Shown here piece by piece: positions 27,879 through 37,700 of a DNA stretch of 64,000 bases. A model generated the notes under the pieces. That model had not been told where the DNA came from. It saw nothing but the letters and a program-made list of their open reading frames with translations, and did not search any database. The DNA is from Pedobacter faecalis (GTDB lineage: Bacteria > Bacteroidota > Bacteroidia > Sphingobacteriales > Sphingobacteriaceae). The stretch's first letter is position 1, and each line of letters starts with the position of its first letter. Position numbers and translations under genes: made by a program. The DNA is taken from the NCBI RefSeq assembly GCF_030182585.1, contig NZ_JARXOW010000001.1, positions 1,674,001 through 1,738,000 on the forward strand. The letters are read 5' to 3'.

Positions 27879-28838
27879 ATGACAACATTTGCTTATCACG
27901 CTTCGCATGAACAATTCAGGCCTAGCGAATTGCTAAGATATGCCGCGATGGCGGAACGCGTTGGCTTTGACGCCATTGCTTCCTCAGATCATTTTCATCC
28001 ATGGAGCCACAGGCAGGGACAAAGCGGTTTTTCTTTTGCCTGGCTGGGTGCGGCCATGCATGCCACCAGTCTTCCATACAGCGTGGTATGCGCCCCCGGC
28101 CAGCGCTATCACCCGGCCGTTGTTGCACAGGCAATAGCCACCCTGGCTGAAATGTTTCCTGGAAGGTTTGATATCAATCTGGGTAGCGGCGAAGCATTGA
28201 ATGAAAACATTACCGGCGAGAAATGGCCCGCCAAACAAACGCGCAATGAACGCTTGCTGGAGTGTGCGGAAATCATCAGAAGGCTTTTAAACGGCGAAAC
28301 CGTAAGCCACAAGGGGCTTGTAACTGTGGAAACAGCGCGGTTGTATACACTTCCCGAGCAAAAACCCAGGTTATTCTGCGCGGCAGTCAGCAAAGAAACC
28401 GCAGCATGGGCAGGCACTTGGACAGATGGTCTGATTACAGTGCATCAGCCTTACGAGGAACTGAAGAAGGTGGTGGATGCATTCCGCAGCAATGGAGGCG
28501 CGGATAAACCCGTGCATTTGAAGGTGCAGCTATCTTATGCCAGCTCGGAAGAACAGGCATTTGAAGGTGCGTATGAGCAGTGGCGTACTAACATTTTTCA
28601 GGGCACTGTGCTGGGCGATATGCCCACGCCCGAGCATTTCGACGCAGCGGCGGAGTTTGTGAAGCGGGAAGACCTGCAGCGCATGGTGCGCGTTTCGGCC
28701 AGCCTGGAAGAGCATGCCGAATGGATTAAGCAGGATTTATCGCTGGGATTTGAACGGATCGCTCTGCATAATGTGAACCGGGAGCAAGAGGCGTTTATCA
28801 GCGACTTTGGTCGGCAGGTATTGCCCCGTTTTTCTTAA
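27879..28838 (+). CDS. LLM class flavin-dependent oxidoreductase (TIGR03885-like)
   Basis: A 319-residue (beta/alpha)8 enzyme of the luciferase-like monooxygenase superfamily. The signature regions are HEQFRPSELLRYAAMAERVGF, SSDHFHPWSHRQGQSGF and FPGRFDINLGSGEALNE, followed by LPEQKPRLFCAAVSKETA. This matches the F420/FMN-type G6PDH-like subgroup described as TIGR03885 in non-F420 organisms; the cofactor is probably FMN. The substrate is unknown, but the position behind a gluconokinase and a glucose dehydrogenase-like gene may hint at a sugar or a related alcohol. Gaps are 15 bp upstream and 8 bp downstream, so it sits inside an operon. Confidence 0.85.
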   Translation: MTTFAYHASHEQFRPSELLRYAAMAERVGFDAIASSDHFHPWSHRQGQSGFSFAWLGAAMHATSLPYSVVCAPGQRYHPAVVAQAIATLAEMFPGRFDINLGSGEALNENITGEKWPAKQTRNERLLECAEIIRRLLNGETVSHKGLVTVETARLYTLPEQKPRLFCAAVSKETAAWAGTWTDGLITVHQPYEELKKVVDAFRSNGGADKPVHLKVQLSYASSEEQAFEGAYEQWRTNIFQGTVLGDMPTPEHFDAAAEFVKREDLQRMVRVSASLEEHAEWIKQDLSLGFERIALHNVNREQEAFISDFGRQVLPRFS

Positions 28839-28846
28839 CTTCGGGC

Positions 28847-30013
28847 ATGACATATGATTTCGATGAACTGATTGACCGCAAAGGTACCAGTGCCGTAAAA
28901 TGGGACGCGAGTGCGGAAGAGACTATACTCCCGATGTGGGTGGCCGACATGGACTTTAAGACTGCCCCACCCATAGTTGAGGCGCTGGCTAAGCGGGTAG
29001 CGCATGGCATTTTCGGTTACACCCTGCTTCCTGATACGTTTTTCGAAGCTATTGTAAACTGGTGGCATAAGCGGCACGGGTTCTCTATTCAAAAAGAATG
29101 GATCATACCCACCACGGGTATCATTCCGGCCTTGTCGGCCTTAATCCGTTCCCTGACCGCGCCGGGCGACCAGGTATTACTGCTCTCCCCGGCTTATAAT
29201 CACTTTTACGAATCAATCGGCAGTGGTAGCTGCCAGGTCATCGAATCCGAACTGATATACAGCGATGGCCGTTATACGATTGATTTTGATGACGTGGAAG
29301 AGAAAGCGCAGCAGGAGTCGACGAAGATCATGATCATCTGCAATCCGCATAACCCTACCGGCCGGGTATGGAACCGGGAAGAACTATCAAAACTGACTGA
29401 TATTTGCAGAAAACATGGCCTGATCATCGTTTCAGACGAAATTCATTCAGACCTGGTACATACAGGGTTCCGGCATATTCCCACTGCCGCTGTTGCCGGT
29501 CCGGAAGCCGTGATTACGCTTTCATCTCCGAGCAAGAGTTTCAACTTGGCGGGACTACAGGTTGGATACCTGTTTACTGCACACACCGGATACCGGGAAA
29601 AGATTGAGGCTACCTTTCGCATGCAGGACACCAATATGTTCAGCCCTTTCGCGGTTGAGGGGCTGCAAGCTGCATACAACGAAGGCGAGCCCTGGCTTGA
29701 AGCGCTAAAGGTCTATTTGTATAACAACTACCTCTATCTCCGGGAAGTATTCAAAACCAAACTTCCGGGCCTTAGTGTGCTGCCCTTAGAGGCGACGTAT
29801 TTGGTTTGGGCCGACTGCCGCTCACTCCCGATCTCAACTACCGAACTTTCGGCCGCACTTCTCGAACAGGAGAAATTGTGGATCAACGCGGGCAGCATGT
29901 ATGGCATGGGCGGAGAAGGATTCCTTCGGATCAATATAGCCTGTCCGCGCCCCCTGCTTGAAGAGGGTTTGGACAGGCTGGTGCGAGGAGTATCAGGACG
30001 ACAAAAGTCGTAA
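28847..30013 (+). CDS. PatB/MalY family PLP-dependent C-S lyase/aminotransferase
   Basis: A 388-residue fold-type I PLP enzyme. It opens with the family signature DFDELIDRKGTSAVKWD and LPMWVADMDFKTAP. The internal motifs are ICNPHNPTGRVW (165-175), SDEIHSDLV and the PLP lysine Lys230 in SSPSKSFNLAGLQ. Members cleave cystathionine or cysteine conjugates; MalY also regulates maltose genes in E. coli. It is the last gene of the long plus-strand run and is followed by the first copy of the 126-bp repeat. Confidence 0.92.
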   Translation: MTYDFDELIDRKGTSAVKWDASAEETILPMWVADMDFKTAPPIVEALAKRVAHGIFGYTLLPDTFFEAIVNWWHKRHGFSIQKEWIIPTTGIIPALSALIRSLTAPGDQVLLLSPAYNHFYESIGSGSCQVIESELIYSDGRYTIDFDDVEEKAQQESTKIMIICNPHNPTGRVWNREELSKLTDICRKHGLIIVSDEIHSDLVHTGFRHIPTAAVAGPEAVITLSSPSKSFNLAGLQVGYLFTAHTGYREKIEATFRMQDTNMFSPFAVEGLQAAYNEGEPWLEALKVYLYNNYLYLREVFKTKLPGLSVLPLEATYLVWADCRSLPISTTELSAALLEQEKLWINAGSMYGMGGEGFLRINIACPRPLLEEGLDRLVRGVSGRQKS

Positions 30014-30040
30014 CCCCTTCACGATAGTTACCGGCCACCT

Positions 30041-30166
30041 AGCAGCCTCCATGCTCCTACCTTGTTCGGGAATAGTCTGGGTCTGGTCTGGGCTTTGTTC
30101 GCAAAATAGGGTACCTTTTGTGGACAAGTGTTGGATTAAACCCTGATTAAGCCCGAACTTGGTGGA
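30041..30166 (+). repeat. 126-bp intergenic repeat, copy 1
   Basis: The sequence recurs at 46503-46628 in the same orientation, with 8 substitutions and no gaps (118 of 126 identical). Inside it, 12-nt imperfect inverted ends lie at 30059-30070 (ACCTTGTTCGGG) and 30152-30163 (CCCGAACTTGGT). The copy fills the space between the stop of the PatB-like gene and the stop of the convergent hypothetical gene, where the two Sus operons meet. It is not a known IS end and has no transposase nearby. Confidence 0.85.
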
Positions 30167-30178
30167 CACCTGTTACTA

Positions 30179-30946
30179 TCAAATGACGGTGAAGTTTATC
30201 TTATCCACGCCAATGTTACCTGTTTTAGGGTCATACGCATACACATGCACTTCATAATCGCCCTTAGCTGTAATGGGTATCGCGGCTTCGAAATTATTCC
30301 AGACATCAGTGATTTTTAAAGGTACTTCACCGATCTTCTGCCCATTATGCTTAATGATCGCCTTCGTCGTAAATGCCTCGGAATCCCAGGTGCCTCCTTT
30401 GGATATGACACAGCCGCAAGCCATGGTAATGCTCGCTTTCAAGGGCATTTTACCCTCCTTAATGGATTCCAGCCGTGTATATTGCTGTGTTGTCGGCGCA
30501 AGGATATCGACGATAAAACCTGGAATCTCCACCACGATACCGTCGCCCAGTATGTCTTTCCCGGGAATCAGCCAGGTTTGTGTAGTTATTTTTTTCGTAC
30601 CGTTTCTCCGGTTAACGGAGGCGATGACCTCTATGTCGACAAACGTCGGATCTGTGAGCTCCAGCGAAGCTTCAAACTTCGAGGTGCCCGCGTCGGCAAG
30701 CTGCTGATTTCGCTTAATAGCCTCTGCCATAATCACATTGGTGTTTCCAGATCCGCCTGTTGCCATACCCTTAGCCATAACCTCACCTGTCATATTGTTC
30801 CGAATGGTTACATGTACGCCAAGCGATGCAGGCAGGAACTTAGCATCTTTCGCTTTCGCTCTTACGATGATTTTGGTTGTTTGGGCGAGGCCAATTGCTG
30901 AATAAAGAATCAGTAATATGGCTATCCATTTTACTTTCATTTGCAT
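30179..30946 (-). CDS. Secreted hypothetical protein (last gene of second Sus locus)
   Basis: A 255-residue protein with a signal peptide (MKVKWIAILLILYSAIGLAQ after a short MQ leader; ATG at 30946 or 30940). The mature part looks all-beta: repeated strands such as SLGVHVTIRNNMTGEVMAKG, FEASLELTDPTFVDIEVIAS and FEAAIPITAKGDYEVHVYAYD suggest two Ig-like domains, with a CGC motif between them. I do not recognise the family. It follows the second DUF4369-TlpA gene by 20 bp, so it is probably part of the uptake operon and may bind the same ligand. Confidence 0.65.
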   Translation of the reverse strand: MQMKVKWIAILLILYSAIGLAQTTKIIVRAKAKDAKFLPASLGVHVTIRNNMTGEVMAKGMATGGSGNTNVIMAEAIKRNQQLADAGTSKFEASLELTDPTFVDIEVIASVNRRNGTKKITTQTWLIPGKDILGDGIVVEIPGFIVDILAPTTQQYTRLESIKEGKMPLKASITMACGCVISKGGTWDSEAFTTKAIIKHNGQKIGEVPLKITDVWNNFEAAIPITAKGDYEVHVYAYDPKTGNIGVDKINFTVI

Positions 30947-30966
30947 AGTATGGGGGGCTTAACTGC

Positions 30967-32052
30967 TTATTTCGCTTTTTTTCCGAATAATTCCTCAAGT
31001 TTATGATTGAGCATCTCTCCGCGGAGGTCTTTTGCGATAATATTGCCTTGAGGATCTACCAGCAGCGTGCTCGGAATTCCGTTGATGCCGTAGTACTGCG
31101 ACACCTCGTTCTTCCAACCCTTAAGATCAGATAGCTGTGTCCACGGCATCCCGTCGTCTTTGATCGCTTTCTTCCAGTTTTCCGCTTTATCGTCTAGTGA
31201 AATGCCGACTACCGTAAAGTTCTTGTCTTTGTAGGTGTTGTATGCTTTCAGCACATTAGGGTTTTCGGCTCTGCAAGGTCCGCACCAGCTTGCCCAAAAG
31301 TCGACCAGCACATATTTGCCTTTAAAGGCAGCGAAGCTAACGGGCTTACCGTCAACGTCGTTCTGAGTAAAGTTCAGCATTGGGGTGCCGATGTCACTCC
31401 GCTTAAGCACGGTTAGACGTTCGGCCAGGCGCTGACCTTCCGCCGTCGCCTTTGCCTTTGGACCGAGCTTGTTGTAGGCCGATTGTATGTCTTTGTAACT
31501 GCCCATGCTTGCACGGTCGGTAACCAGACTAAGGCTTAAGGCACTTTCGGGATGCGCAGAAATGTATTTGTCGGCCAGCTCCCTTCTCTGACGTCTGATA
31601 TCATCAAGTTTCTGCTCAATAGCAAGCTGCTCCTCCTTACTCACCTTTCCGTATTTCTCGTACAATGGCATTTGCTGATCGTCAAGAAATTTTTGGGAGG
31701 CTTCAAAAGCGTCAGCTTCTGTCTGCGTTTTAGAGCCGGTCACTTTAAGCGCGTGCAGAGAATCTGCAGTACCCCTGATGGCGATATTCCCGGGTTCAAG
31801 GAATACCCATGCGGCCTGCCGCGGAAACATGATGGTTACTTTCTGCGGTTCCTTGAAGCTGCCCGTCCAGGTGAACTTTCCATCTTTTGTTTGCACCGTA
31901 CCCGTTTTCGTTTCCTTTCCTTCATAGTAGTAAATGTTAACCTCTACGTCGCCGAGGCCCTTGATGTCGCCCGTTACTTTGGTCTGCTGAGCATACGCTC
32001 CGCCCACTACATAGAGGAGGCAGGCGCTTAATAATGTTCCAATTTTTTTCAT
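30967..32052 (-). CDS. DUF4369-thioredoxin (TlpA-like) protein, paralog A
   Basis: A 361-residue exported protein (MKKIGTLLSACLLYVVGGAYAQ signal). The DUF4369 domain (about 25-115, VTGDIKGLGDVEVNIYYYEG) is followed by a charged helical linker (about 130-200) and a thioredoxin fold with DFWASWCGPCRAENP (Cys257 and Cys260) and GINGIPSTLLVDPQG. Family members reduce or isomerise disulfides in the periplasm. It lies 36 bp after its paralog B in the same operon and shares domain order with it, so a tandem duplication is likely. Confidence 0.9.
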   Translation of the reverse strand: MKKIGTLLSACLLYVVGGAYAQQTKVTGDIKGLGDVEVNIYYYEGKETKTGTVQTKDGKFTWTGSFKEPQKVTIMFPRQAAWVFLEPGNIAIRGTADSLHALKVTGSKTQTEADAFEASQKFLDDQQMPLYEKYGKVSKEEQLAIEQKLDDIRRQRRELADKYISAHPESALSLSLVTDRASMGSYKDIQSAYNKLGPKAKATAEGQRLAERLTVLKRSDIGTPMLNFTQNDVDGKPVSFAAFKGKYVLVDFWASWCGPCRAENPNVLKAYNTYKDKNFTVVGISLDDKAENWKKAIKDDGMPWTQLSDLKGWKNEVSQYYGINGIPSTLLVDPQGNIIAKDLRGEMLNHKLEELFGKKAK

Positions 32053-32088
32053 AACGTACTATGTTAGTTAAATAAATGTAATAAATAC

Positions 32089-33285
32089 TTAGTTAAATAT
32101 TTCTGCTAGTTTTTTATCCATAGCCTCGTCGTTTTCACCACCTCCCCCGTAGCGTCCTACAATAACGCCGTTCTTATCAATAAGTATTTTCGTTGGCAGG
32201 GAATGAATAGCATAAGCATCGCTAAGATCCGATGACCGGTCGAAGTCGTTACCTACCCGCTTAAGGCCGCGTAGTACATGACGCCATACGCCTATTTTAT
32301 CCTGGGCAACAGCCTTCTTCCAGGCTTCATGATTACTGTCGTCGTCAGACACGCCTACGATTTCAAGTCCTTTATCTTTGTATTTGCTATAGAGCGATAA
32401 GAGGTGCGGGTTTCCTTTCCGGCAGGGTACACACCAACTGGCCCAGAAATCGAGTAATATGTATTTCTTGCCGCGGTAGTCGTTCAGGTCGAGCTGCTGT
32501 CCGTTGATATCTGTAGCTCTAAACAGATTGGCCTTTGCACCCGGAGATCCGCCTTCCAGGCTTCTAAGTTCCTCAGCAATCTCTTTCCCCTGGCTGGTTG
32601 CTTTAATTCTGTCGGACAATCCAGCATAAAGCGCCTTGCCCTCCGAAAGCGGCATACCCGAAACCCTCCACCGTAAGGCATAAGCAGAGTAGTACGAATC
32701 TGGGCGCGTTTTGATATACTCCATATCAATTTTGTCCATCGCTTCCCTGTACGGATCCATTTGATCTTTAATATCATTCGCTTTTTCTTTGAGCGCATCA
32801 AGTTCCGTCTCCGATTTCCCAGCTTGTCTTGCCTCGATATAACGTTTGTTGGCCTCATCATAAGCCGCACCTATTTTTGCGATCTGGTCGAGCTGCGCTT
32901 TCTTTTTGCTTTGTAAGTCAGCATACTCCTGGTGTGTTTTTGAACCTGTGACCTTCAGATTCTTGAAGTCGCCCGCCGTCAGATCGATGGTTTGGCTTGC
33001 CGGCTCAAGGAAAAACGACCCCACGTTAGGATCGTCCATGGCACGACCTGCAGTGGGACCAATAATATAGGCCATAGACGGCTCGCCAAGTGAGCCTTTA
33101 AAGACGAAAGAACCGTTGTTTATAACTGCGCTATCCTGTAAATATTTGCCATTCGCAGCGTAATTAAGTTTGATATAACCAGATGATTGCCCTTTTATCT
33201 TTCCATTAAGAACAAAAGAGTTTTGTTGCGCAAGCGCTGGCATAAAGCCAGCGCTGATTAAAAACGCGAATAAATAATGTTTCAT
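32089..33285 (-). CDS. DUF4369-thioredoxin (TlpA-like) protein, paralog B
   Basis: A 398-residue exported protein. The ATG at 33285 was chosen because it opens a signal peptide (MKHYLFAFLISAGFMPALAQ) and lies 4 bp past the susD stop; an upstream GTG would overlap susD. DUF4369 (NGKIKGQSSGYIKLNYAANG) is followed by a helical linker and a thioredoxin domain with DFWASWCVPCRKGNP (Cys285 and Cys288) and LPTKILIDKNG. The active-site dipeptide VP differs from GP in paralog A, which should change its redox potential. Confidence 0.9.
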   Translation of the reverse strand: MKHYLFAFLISAGFMPALAQQNSFVLNGKIKGQSSGYIKLNYAANGKYLQDSAVINNGSFVFKGSLGEPSMAYIIGPTAGRAMDDPNVGSFFLEPASQTIDLTAGDFKNLKVTGSKTHQEYADLQSKKKAQLDQIAKIGAAYDEANKRYIEARQAGKSETELDALKEKANDIKDQMDPYREAMDKIDMEYIKTRPDSYYSAYALRWRVSGMPLSEGKALYAGLSDRIKATSQGKEIAEELRSLEGGSPGAKANLFRATDINGQQLDLNDYRGKKYILLDFWASWCVPCRKGNPHLLSLYSKYKDKGLEIVGVSDDDSNHEAWKKAVAQDKIGVWRHVLRGLKRVGNDFDRSSDLSDAYAIHSLPTKILIDKNGVIVGRYGGGGENDEAMDKKLAEIFN

Positions 33286-33289
33286 AGTC

Positions 33290-34729
33290 TTAGTTTTTAC
33301 TGTATCCTGTGTTTTGTTCACCAAACAGCGGATTGTACCGGAATTCGGTTACAGGCACTGGAATGATGTACTGGATCTGACTGGTAATGCTCGGCTTGAG
33401 TTGCTGAACAGTTGCGAAAGGCAACCTGAGCAAGGCCATCCATTCACTGCCGTCCTCACCTACAAGGCTTTTCGAAGTCTCTTTGTAAATTTCTATTAAG
33501 AGCGCTTCCGGAGAGTTTGCCGCTTCAACTGACAGATATGGAATATTATTGGTAGTCGCAGTTATTCCCGCTTTTTCCTGGATCTGGTGTACCAGCCCTT
33601 TGGCAGTAGCCAGACTGCCGCCAGATCTGACGATCGCTTCAGCTTTAAGCAGATACACCTCGGTCAGACGTATCGCGTAGTCGGTTTCAGTAAGCAGAGA
33701 CGGCGTTCCGTTTACCAGCTGATATTTAGTAAAATAAAATGTGTTCGGCGATGAAGTTGAGGGATTAGCAATGCCAATAACCCAGTTTTGCCGGGGATCG
33801 TTTGCGTACAGGTCTTTCAATTTTGCCTTTGCAACATACAAAGCCGATGCAGATGGCCAGTATTGCCTGCTTTTGCTATAGGGATCGGAAGGCTGGAGCG
33901 CTTGTGGTTTTACACCCAAGATTACTTCTTTACTAGCCAGACCATTTTTATGAAATATGTCCTCTGCAATTGGCTCCAGTACAAAAGGACTATTTTGGAT
34001 GATGTTATCAGCAAGGCTTATCACCTCGTCATAATCACCTTGCTGCCCCCGATTAATCAATACCCGCATTTTCAAAGCCATAGCCGCCCATTTGGTGGCG
34101 TAATGATTTGGGTTTGTTACCGGTGCATTTGCAATGGCTTCATCGAGATCGGAAAGGATAAAGTCGTAGCTTTCCTTTACTGTACTGCGCTTTTTAGCAA
34201 TATTCGTCAACGTCGATAGCTCGTCACGAAGTAACACACCCTGGGTGCTGCCTATTTTGTACCACTCTGCGTAATAGCTCAGTAGCTTAAAATGGGAATA
34301 AGCCCTTATAAACTTGGCTTCGCCCAGGATTTCCTTTTTCCGGTTGCCTGTGAAAGCGTTATCTGGTAGCGCATTGACTCCCTTTAATACGCCATTTGCA
34401 GCATTTAGAGACCGGTATGATTCATCCCAAAAAGTACCCGACGCACTAAGGTTCTGGTTATCTTCCTGCCCCAACTGGCCAAAGCCGTAGCCAAGGTAGC
34501 CAGCAAACATGGCCGGCAGAACCTGGTGCATCTGCCAGCCGGTTTTTATATTGGTTGCGTTGGCAAAGTTATAGTAGGCGCCGTTTAAAGCAATCTGAGC
34601 AGTAGCCTGATCCAGAATCGTATTTGATTCGACTTTAGCATTTTTTGGTAAGGCTCCAAGTTCCTTTTCACAGCTGTAAATCACCGTAAGCATGACGGCG
34701 GCTGTAAGAATTTTATATAATATTTTCAT
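33290..34729 (-). CDS. SusD/RagB family surface lipoprotein (second Sus locus)
   Basis: A 479-residue lipoprotein. The start at 34729 (MKILYKILTAAVMLTVIYSC) gives a lipobox at Cys20; an earlier ATG would overlap susC. The TPR-like helices are present (LNGAYYNFANATNIKTGW, GEAKFIRAYSHFKLLSYYAE, LTEVYLLKAEAIVRSGGS) and the C-terminal region ends with IIPVPVTEFRYNPLFGEQN, the NP.L.QN-type end of SusD proteins. It is the surface binding partner of the neighbouring SusC. Gap to susC is 40 bp. Confidence 0.92.
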   Translation of the reverse strand: MKILYKILTAAVMLTVIYSCEKELGALPKNAKVESNTILDQATAQIALNGAYYNFANATNIKTGWQMHQVLPAMFAGYLGYGFGQLGQEDNQNLSASGTFWDESYRSLNAANGVLKGVNALPDNAFTGNRKKEILGEAKFIRAYSHFKLLSYYAEWYKIGSTQGVLLRDELSTLTNIAKKRSTVKESYDFILSDLDEAIANAPVTNPNHYATKWAAMALKMRVLINRGQQGDYDEVISLADNIIQNSPFVLEPIAEDIFHKNGLASKEVILGVKPQALQPSDPYSKSRQYWPSASALYVAKAKLKDLYANDPRQNWVIGIANPSTSSPNTFYFTKYQLVNGTPSLLTETDYAIRLTEVYLLKAEAIVRSGGSLATAKGLVHQIQEKAGITATTNNIPYLSVEAANSPEALLIEIYKETSKSLVGEDGSEWMALLRLPFATVQQLKPSITSQIQYIIPVPVTEFRYNPLFGEQNTGYSKN

Positions 34730-34769
34730 CTTCCATTTATTTGAATGTAAATCCACTCTTGTCTGTTCC

Positions 34770-37700
34770 CTACAAGCCAACGCGTACGCCGAAACTGAAC
34801 TGTCTTACGTACGGGTAACCCCCTGAATCGCTATAGCCGCCGATTAAACTATACGGATCGTTGCTCGTTTCCGGATCAACACCCGGATAATCCGTAATTG
34901 TGAACAGGTTGGTTCCCGAAACGTAAGCCGAGATGCCGTTTACCTTTAACCGGTCCGTTAAGCCCTTTGGAAACTGGTAAGCAAGCGTTACGGACTTTAG
35001 CTTGATAAAAGAGGCATCATAAACATTATTACTCGCCGCATAAGCATAGGTGCCCTGGCCCTGGATTAATCGCGGCCTGGTGGCACTGGGATTTTCCGGT
35101 GTCCAGCGATCCAGGATCGCTACACTTTTGTTAGTGCGTTTTGCCATATCCTGGTTTTGCACGTCAGCGAGATAGAAAATATCCCCACCGTAGGAGAAGG
35201 TAGCGAGCGTAGTAAGGCTGAAATCTTTGTAGGCTAACCTATTCGTGTAACCGCCGTAATACTTTGGCTCGGCACGCCCAATGATATCATCCTTAAAATA
35301 ACGTATTCCCGGAACACCGAAAGCATTGTCGTCAAGAATATAGCTGGCGTCGCCAATTCCTAGATAAGGATAACTTCCGGCCAGTATGTTCCCTTGTTTA
35401 TAAGCGTCTACCTCAGCCTGGGTAGTCAATATTTTATCGAATACCCGTCCATATAACAGTCCAACGGGTTCACCTACTTTCAATACGGTATTCCCGTAGT
35501 TATATATCGTCGGATTATTCGGATCAGCGAAGTCGTTTGACAGTGCCAGAACCTTGGAACGGTTTCCAGACACATTCATTGTACCCGACCACTGGAAGTT
35601 CTTGTTACGAATAAAATCACCGCTCAGTTCTACTTCAAGACCTCGGTTACGGATATTCGCAATATTTGCCGTAACACCGTTGAAACCGGAACTCGCCGCA
35701 ACGGTTGTTGGGAACAAGACTCCTGTGGTCGACTTTTCGTAATAACCGACACCGCCGCGCAGCCTTGCATTGAAAAATGCAAAGTCAATTCCAGCATCTT
35801 TCTGCAGCGTAGATTCCCATTTCAGTTTATCATTACCGAGCTGACTGGGCGACAAGCCGTTCAGCCCTGCATAAGATACGGGTGCATACAGCGTATAGAA
35901 CAGATTGTCTGCAATGTTTTGCGTTCCAGTATATCCAGCGCTTGCACGGAGTTTTATTTCACTGATCCAACTGATCTCCTTCAGGAAGTTTTCCTGTGAA
36001 ATGCGCCAGGCGACACCACCAGAAGGAAAATACCCTACACGATTTGCTTTAGGAAACTTAGACGATGCATCTGACCTGCCGGTAAAAGTAAACAGGTATT
36101 TATCCATCAGACTGTAGTTGGCCCTCATGTAAAAACTTAGTAACGAGTTCTGGTCGGAAGTGCCGGTAGCAGGCAGGGTTACAGCTGCCGAAGATAGATT
36201 GTTCAGGTAAGTGTCGTCCGGGAAGCCCTGTCCGCTTGCAGAAAAAGCGTTTGATTTGGTGATCTGCCAGGAGGTACCCACCAAAAGGTTAAGACGGTGG
36301 TTCTCGTTGAACTCCTTGTCCCAGGTCACCGTGTTTTCAAAGAACGTATTCGTTTGCTGGGCCTGCGATTGCGTGGCGGTACCGTTATTAGAACTTCCCG
36401 TTCCGTTTGGTGTAGCTATGGAAGCCGTGCTTGGAATGTAATTGTTCTGACGGTAATTATTGTAATTCACCGCCACGGAGCTTCTGAATTTCAGATTGCT
36501 AAGAATATCATATTCTCCCGCGACATTTCCGATCAGGAATATCGTGTTCGACTTGTTTACGCCTTTAGTGAGCAATAAAGGATTTTGGAATCCCTCATAG
36601 GCGTATGCACCAATTGATGCGGGATCAATAACCTTGACACTTCCATCTGCATTGTATGGCTCTACAGTGGGCGGTGCAAACATCGCCTGCGTATAGATAC
36701 CATTGGTAATGTTGTTTGTCATGAAGCCATAGTCGAGATTCGTATTAAACCGAAGTTTAGAAGTGATGTCGTTATCCAGGCTCACTTTACCAGCAAGGCG
36801 GGAGTAGTCGGTACCAATAACAGTGCCCTCATTCTTGTTGTAGGTTATGGATGTGTAATAGCGTGAACCTGTTCCACCACCCCTCACCGAAACATCGGCA
36901 TTTTGTGTAATACCGTTTCTCAGCACAAGATCCATCCAATCCGTATTGGCTGTTCCAAAGAAATTCGGATCGTTGAGGATCTGCGTTGCGAGCGGATTGG
37001 GGGCCAATGCAGGAACCAGGGCTGCACGGGCATTATTCAGGTTTTGGGCAGCTTCCTTTACCAGCATGATATATTGATCACGGTTCAGCACCCGCTCCTT
37101 TTCGGGACTGCTTATCCCCGTGTAATAGTTGGCTTCCAGAACCGGCTTTTGATTTGCCTTACCCTTTTTAGTCGTGATAATCACTACTCCGTTGGCCGCG
37201 CGCGAACCATAAATAGCTGTTGCCGAAGCATCTTTGAGAATATCGATGGTTTCTATATCATTGATATTTAACCCACCCAAACTATTTAGTCCGCGTGCAA
37301 AAGAACCGGCCACGGTAAAGTTAGGGTCGTCGTTACCCCCTCTTTCTACCGGGCTAACAATATCTGCGGCGCCCGCCTGATAACGGTTTTGCACCTGGAC
37401 CTGCACCCCGTCGATGATATAAAGCGGATCGTTTCCACCCATCAAAGAAGTTCCGCCCCTGATGCGGATCTTGGCTACCCCGCCCGGTGATCCGTCTGCC
37501 TGCACCACCTGTACCCCGGCTGCCTTACCCGTCAACGCCTGATCGATGGTGGCAAAAGGCACGTTGCGCACCTCGTCGAGGTTTACTGAAGCCACAGAAC
37601 CTGTGAGGTCTTTTCTTTTGGTGGTTCCATAGCCTACCACCACAAGATCTTCCAGGTTATTCTGGCTCAATGTCATGGATACCCTCATATTGGGGGTGGC

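Noticed and set aside
29958..30146. A 62-codon plus-strand frame at the end of the PatB-like gene
   Set aside because: It overlaps the end of the lyase and repeat copy 1 and has no coding character or start signal.
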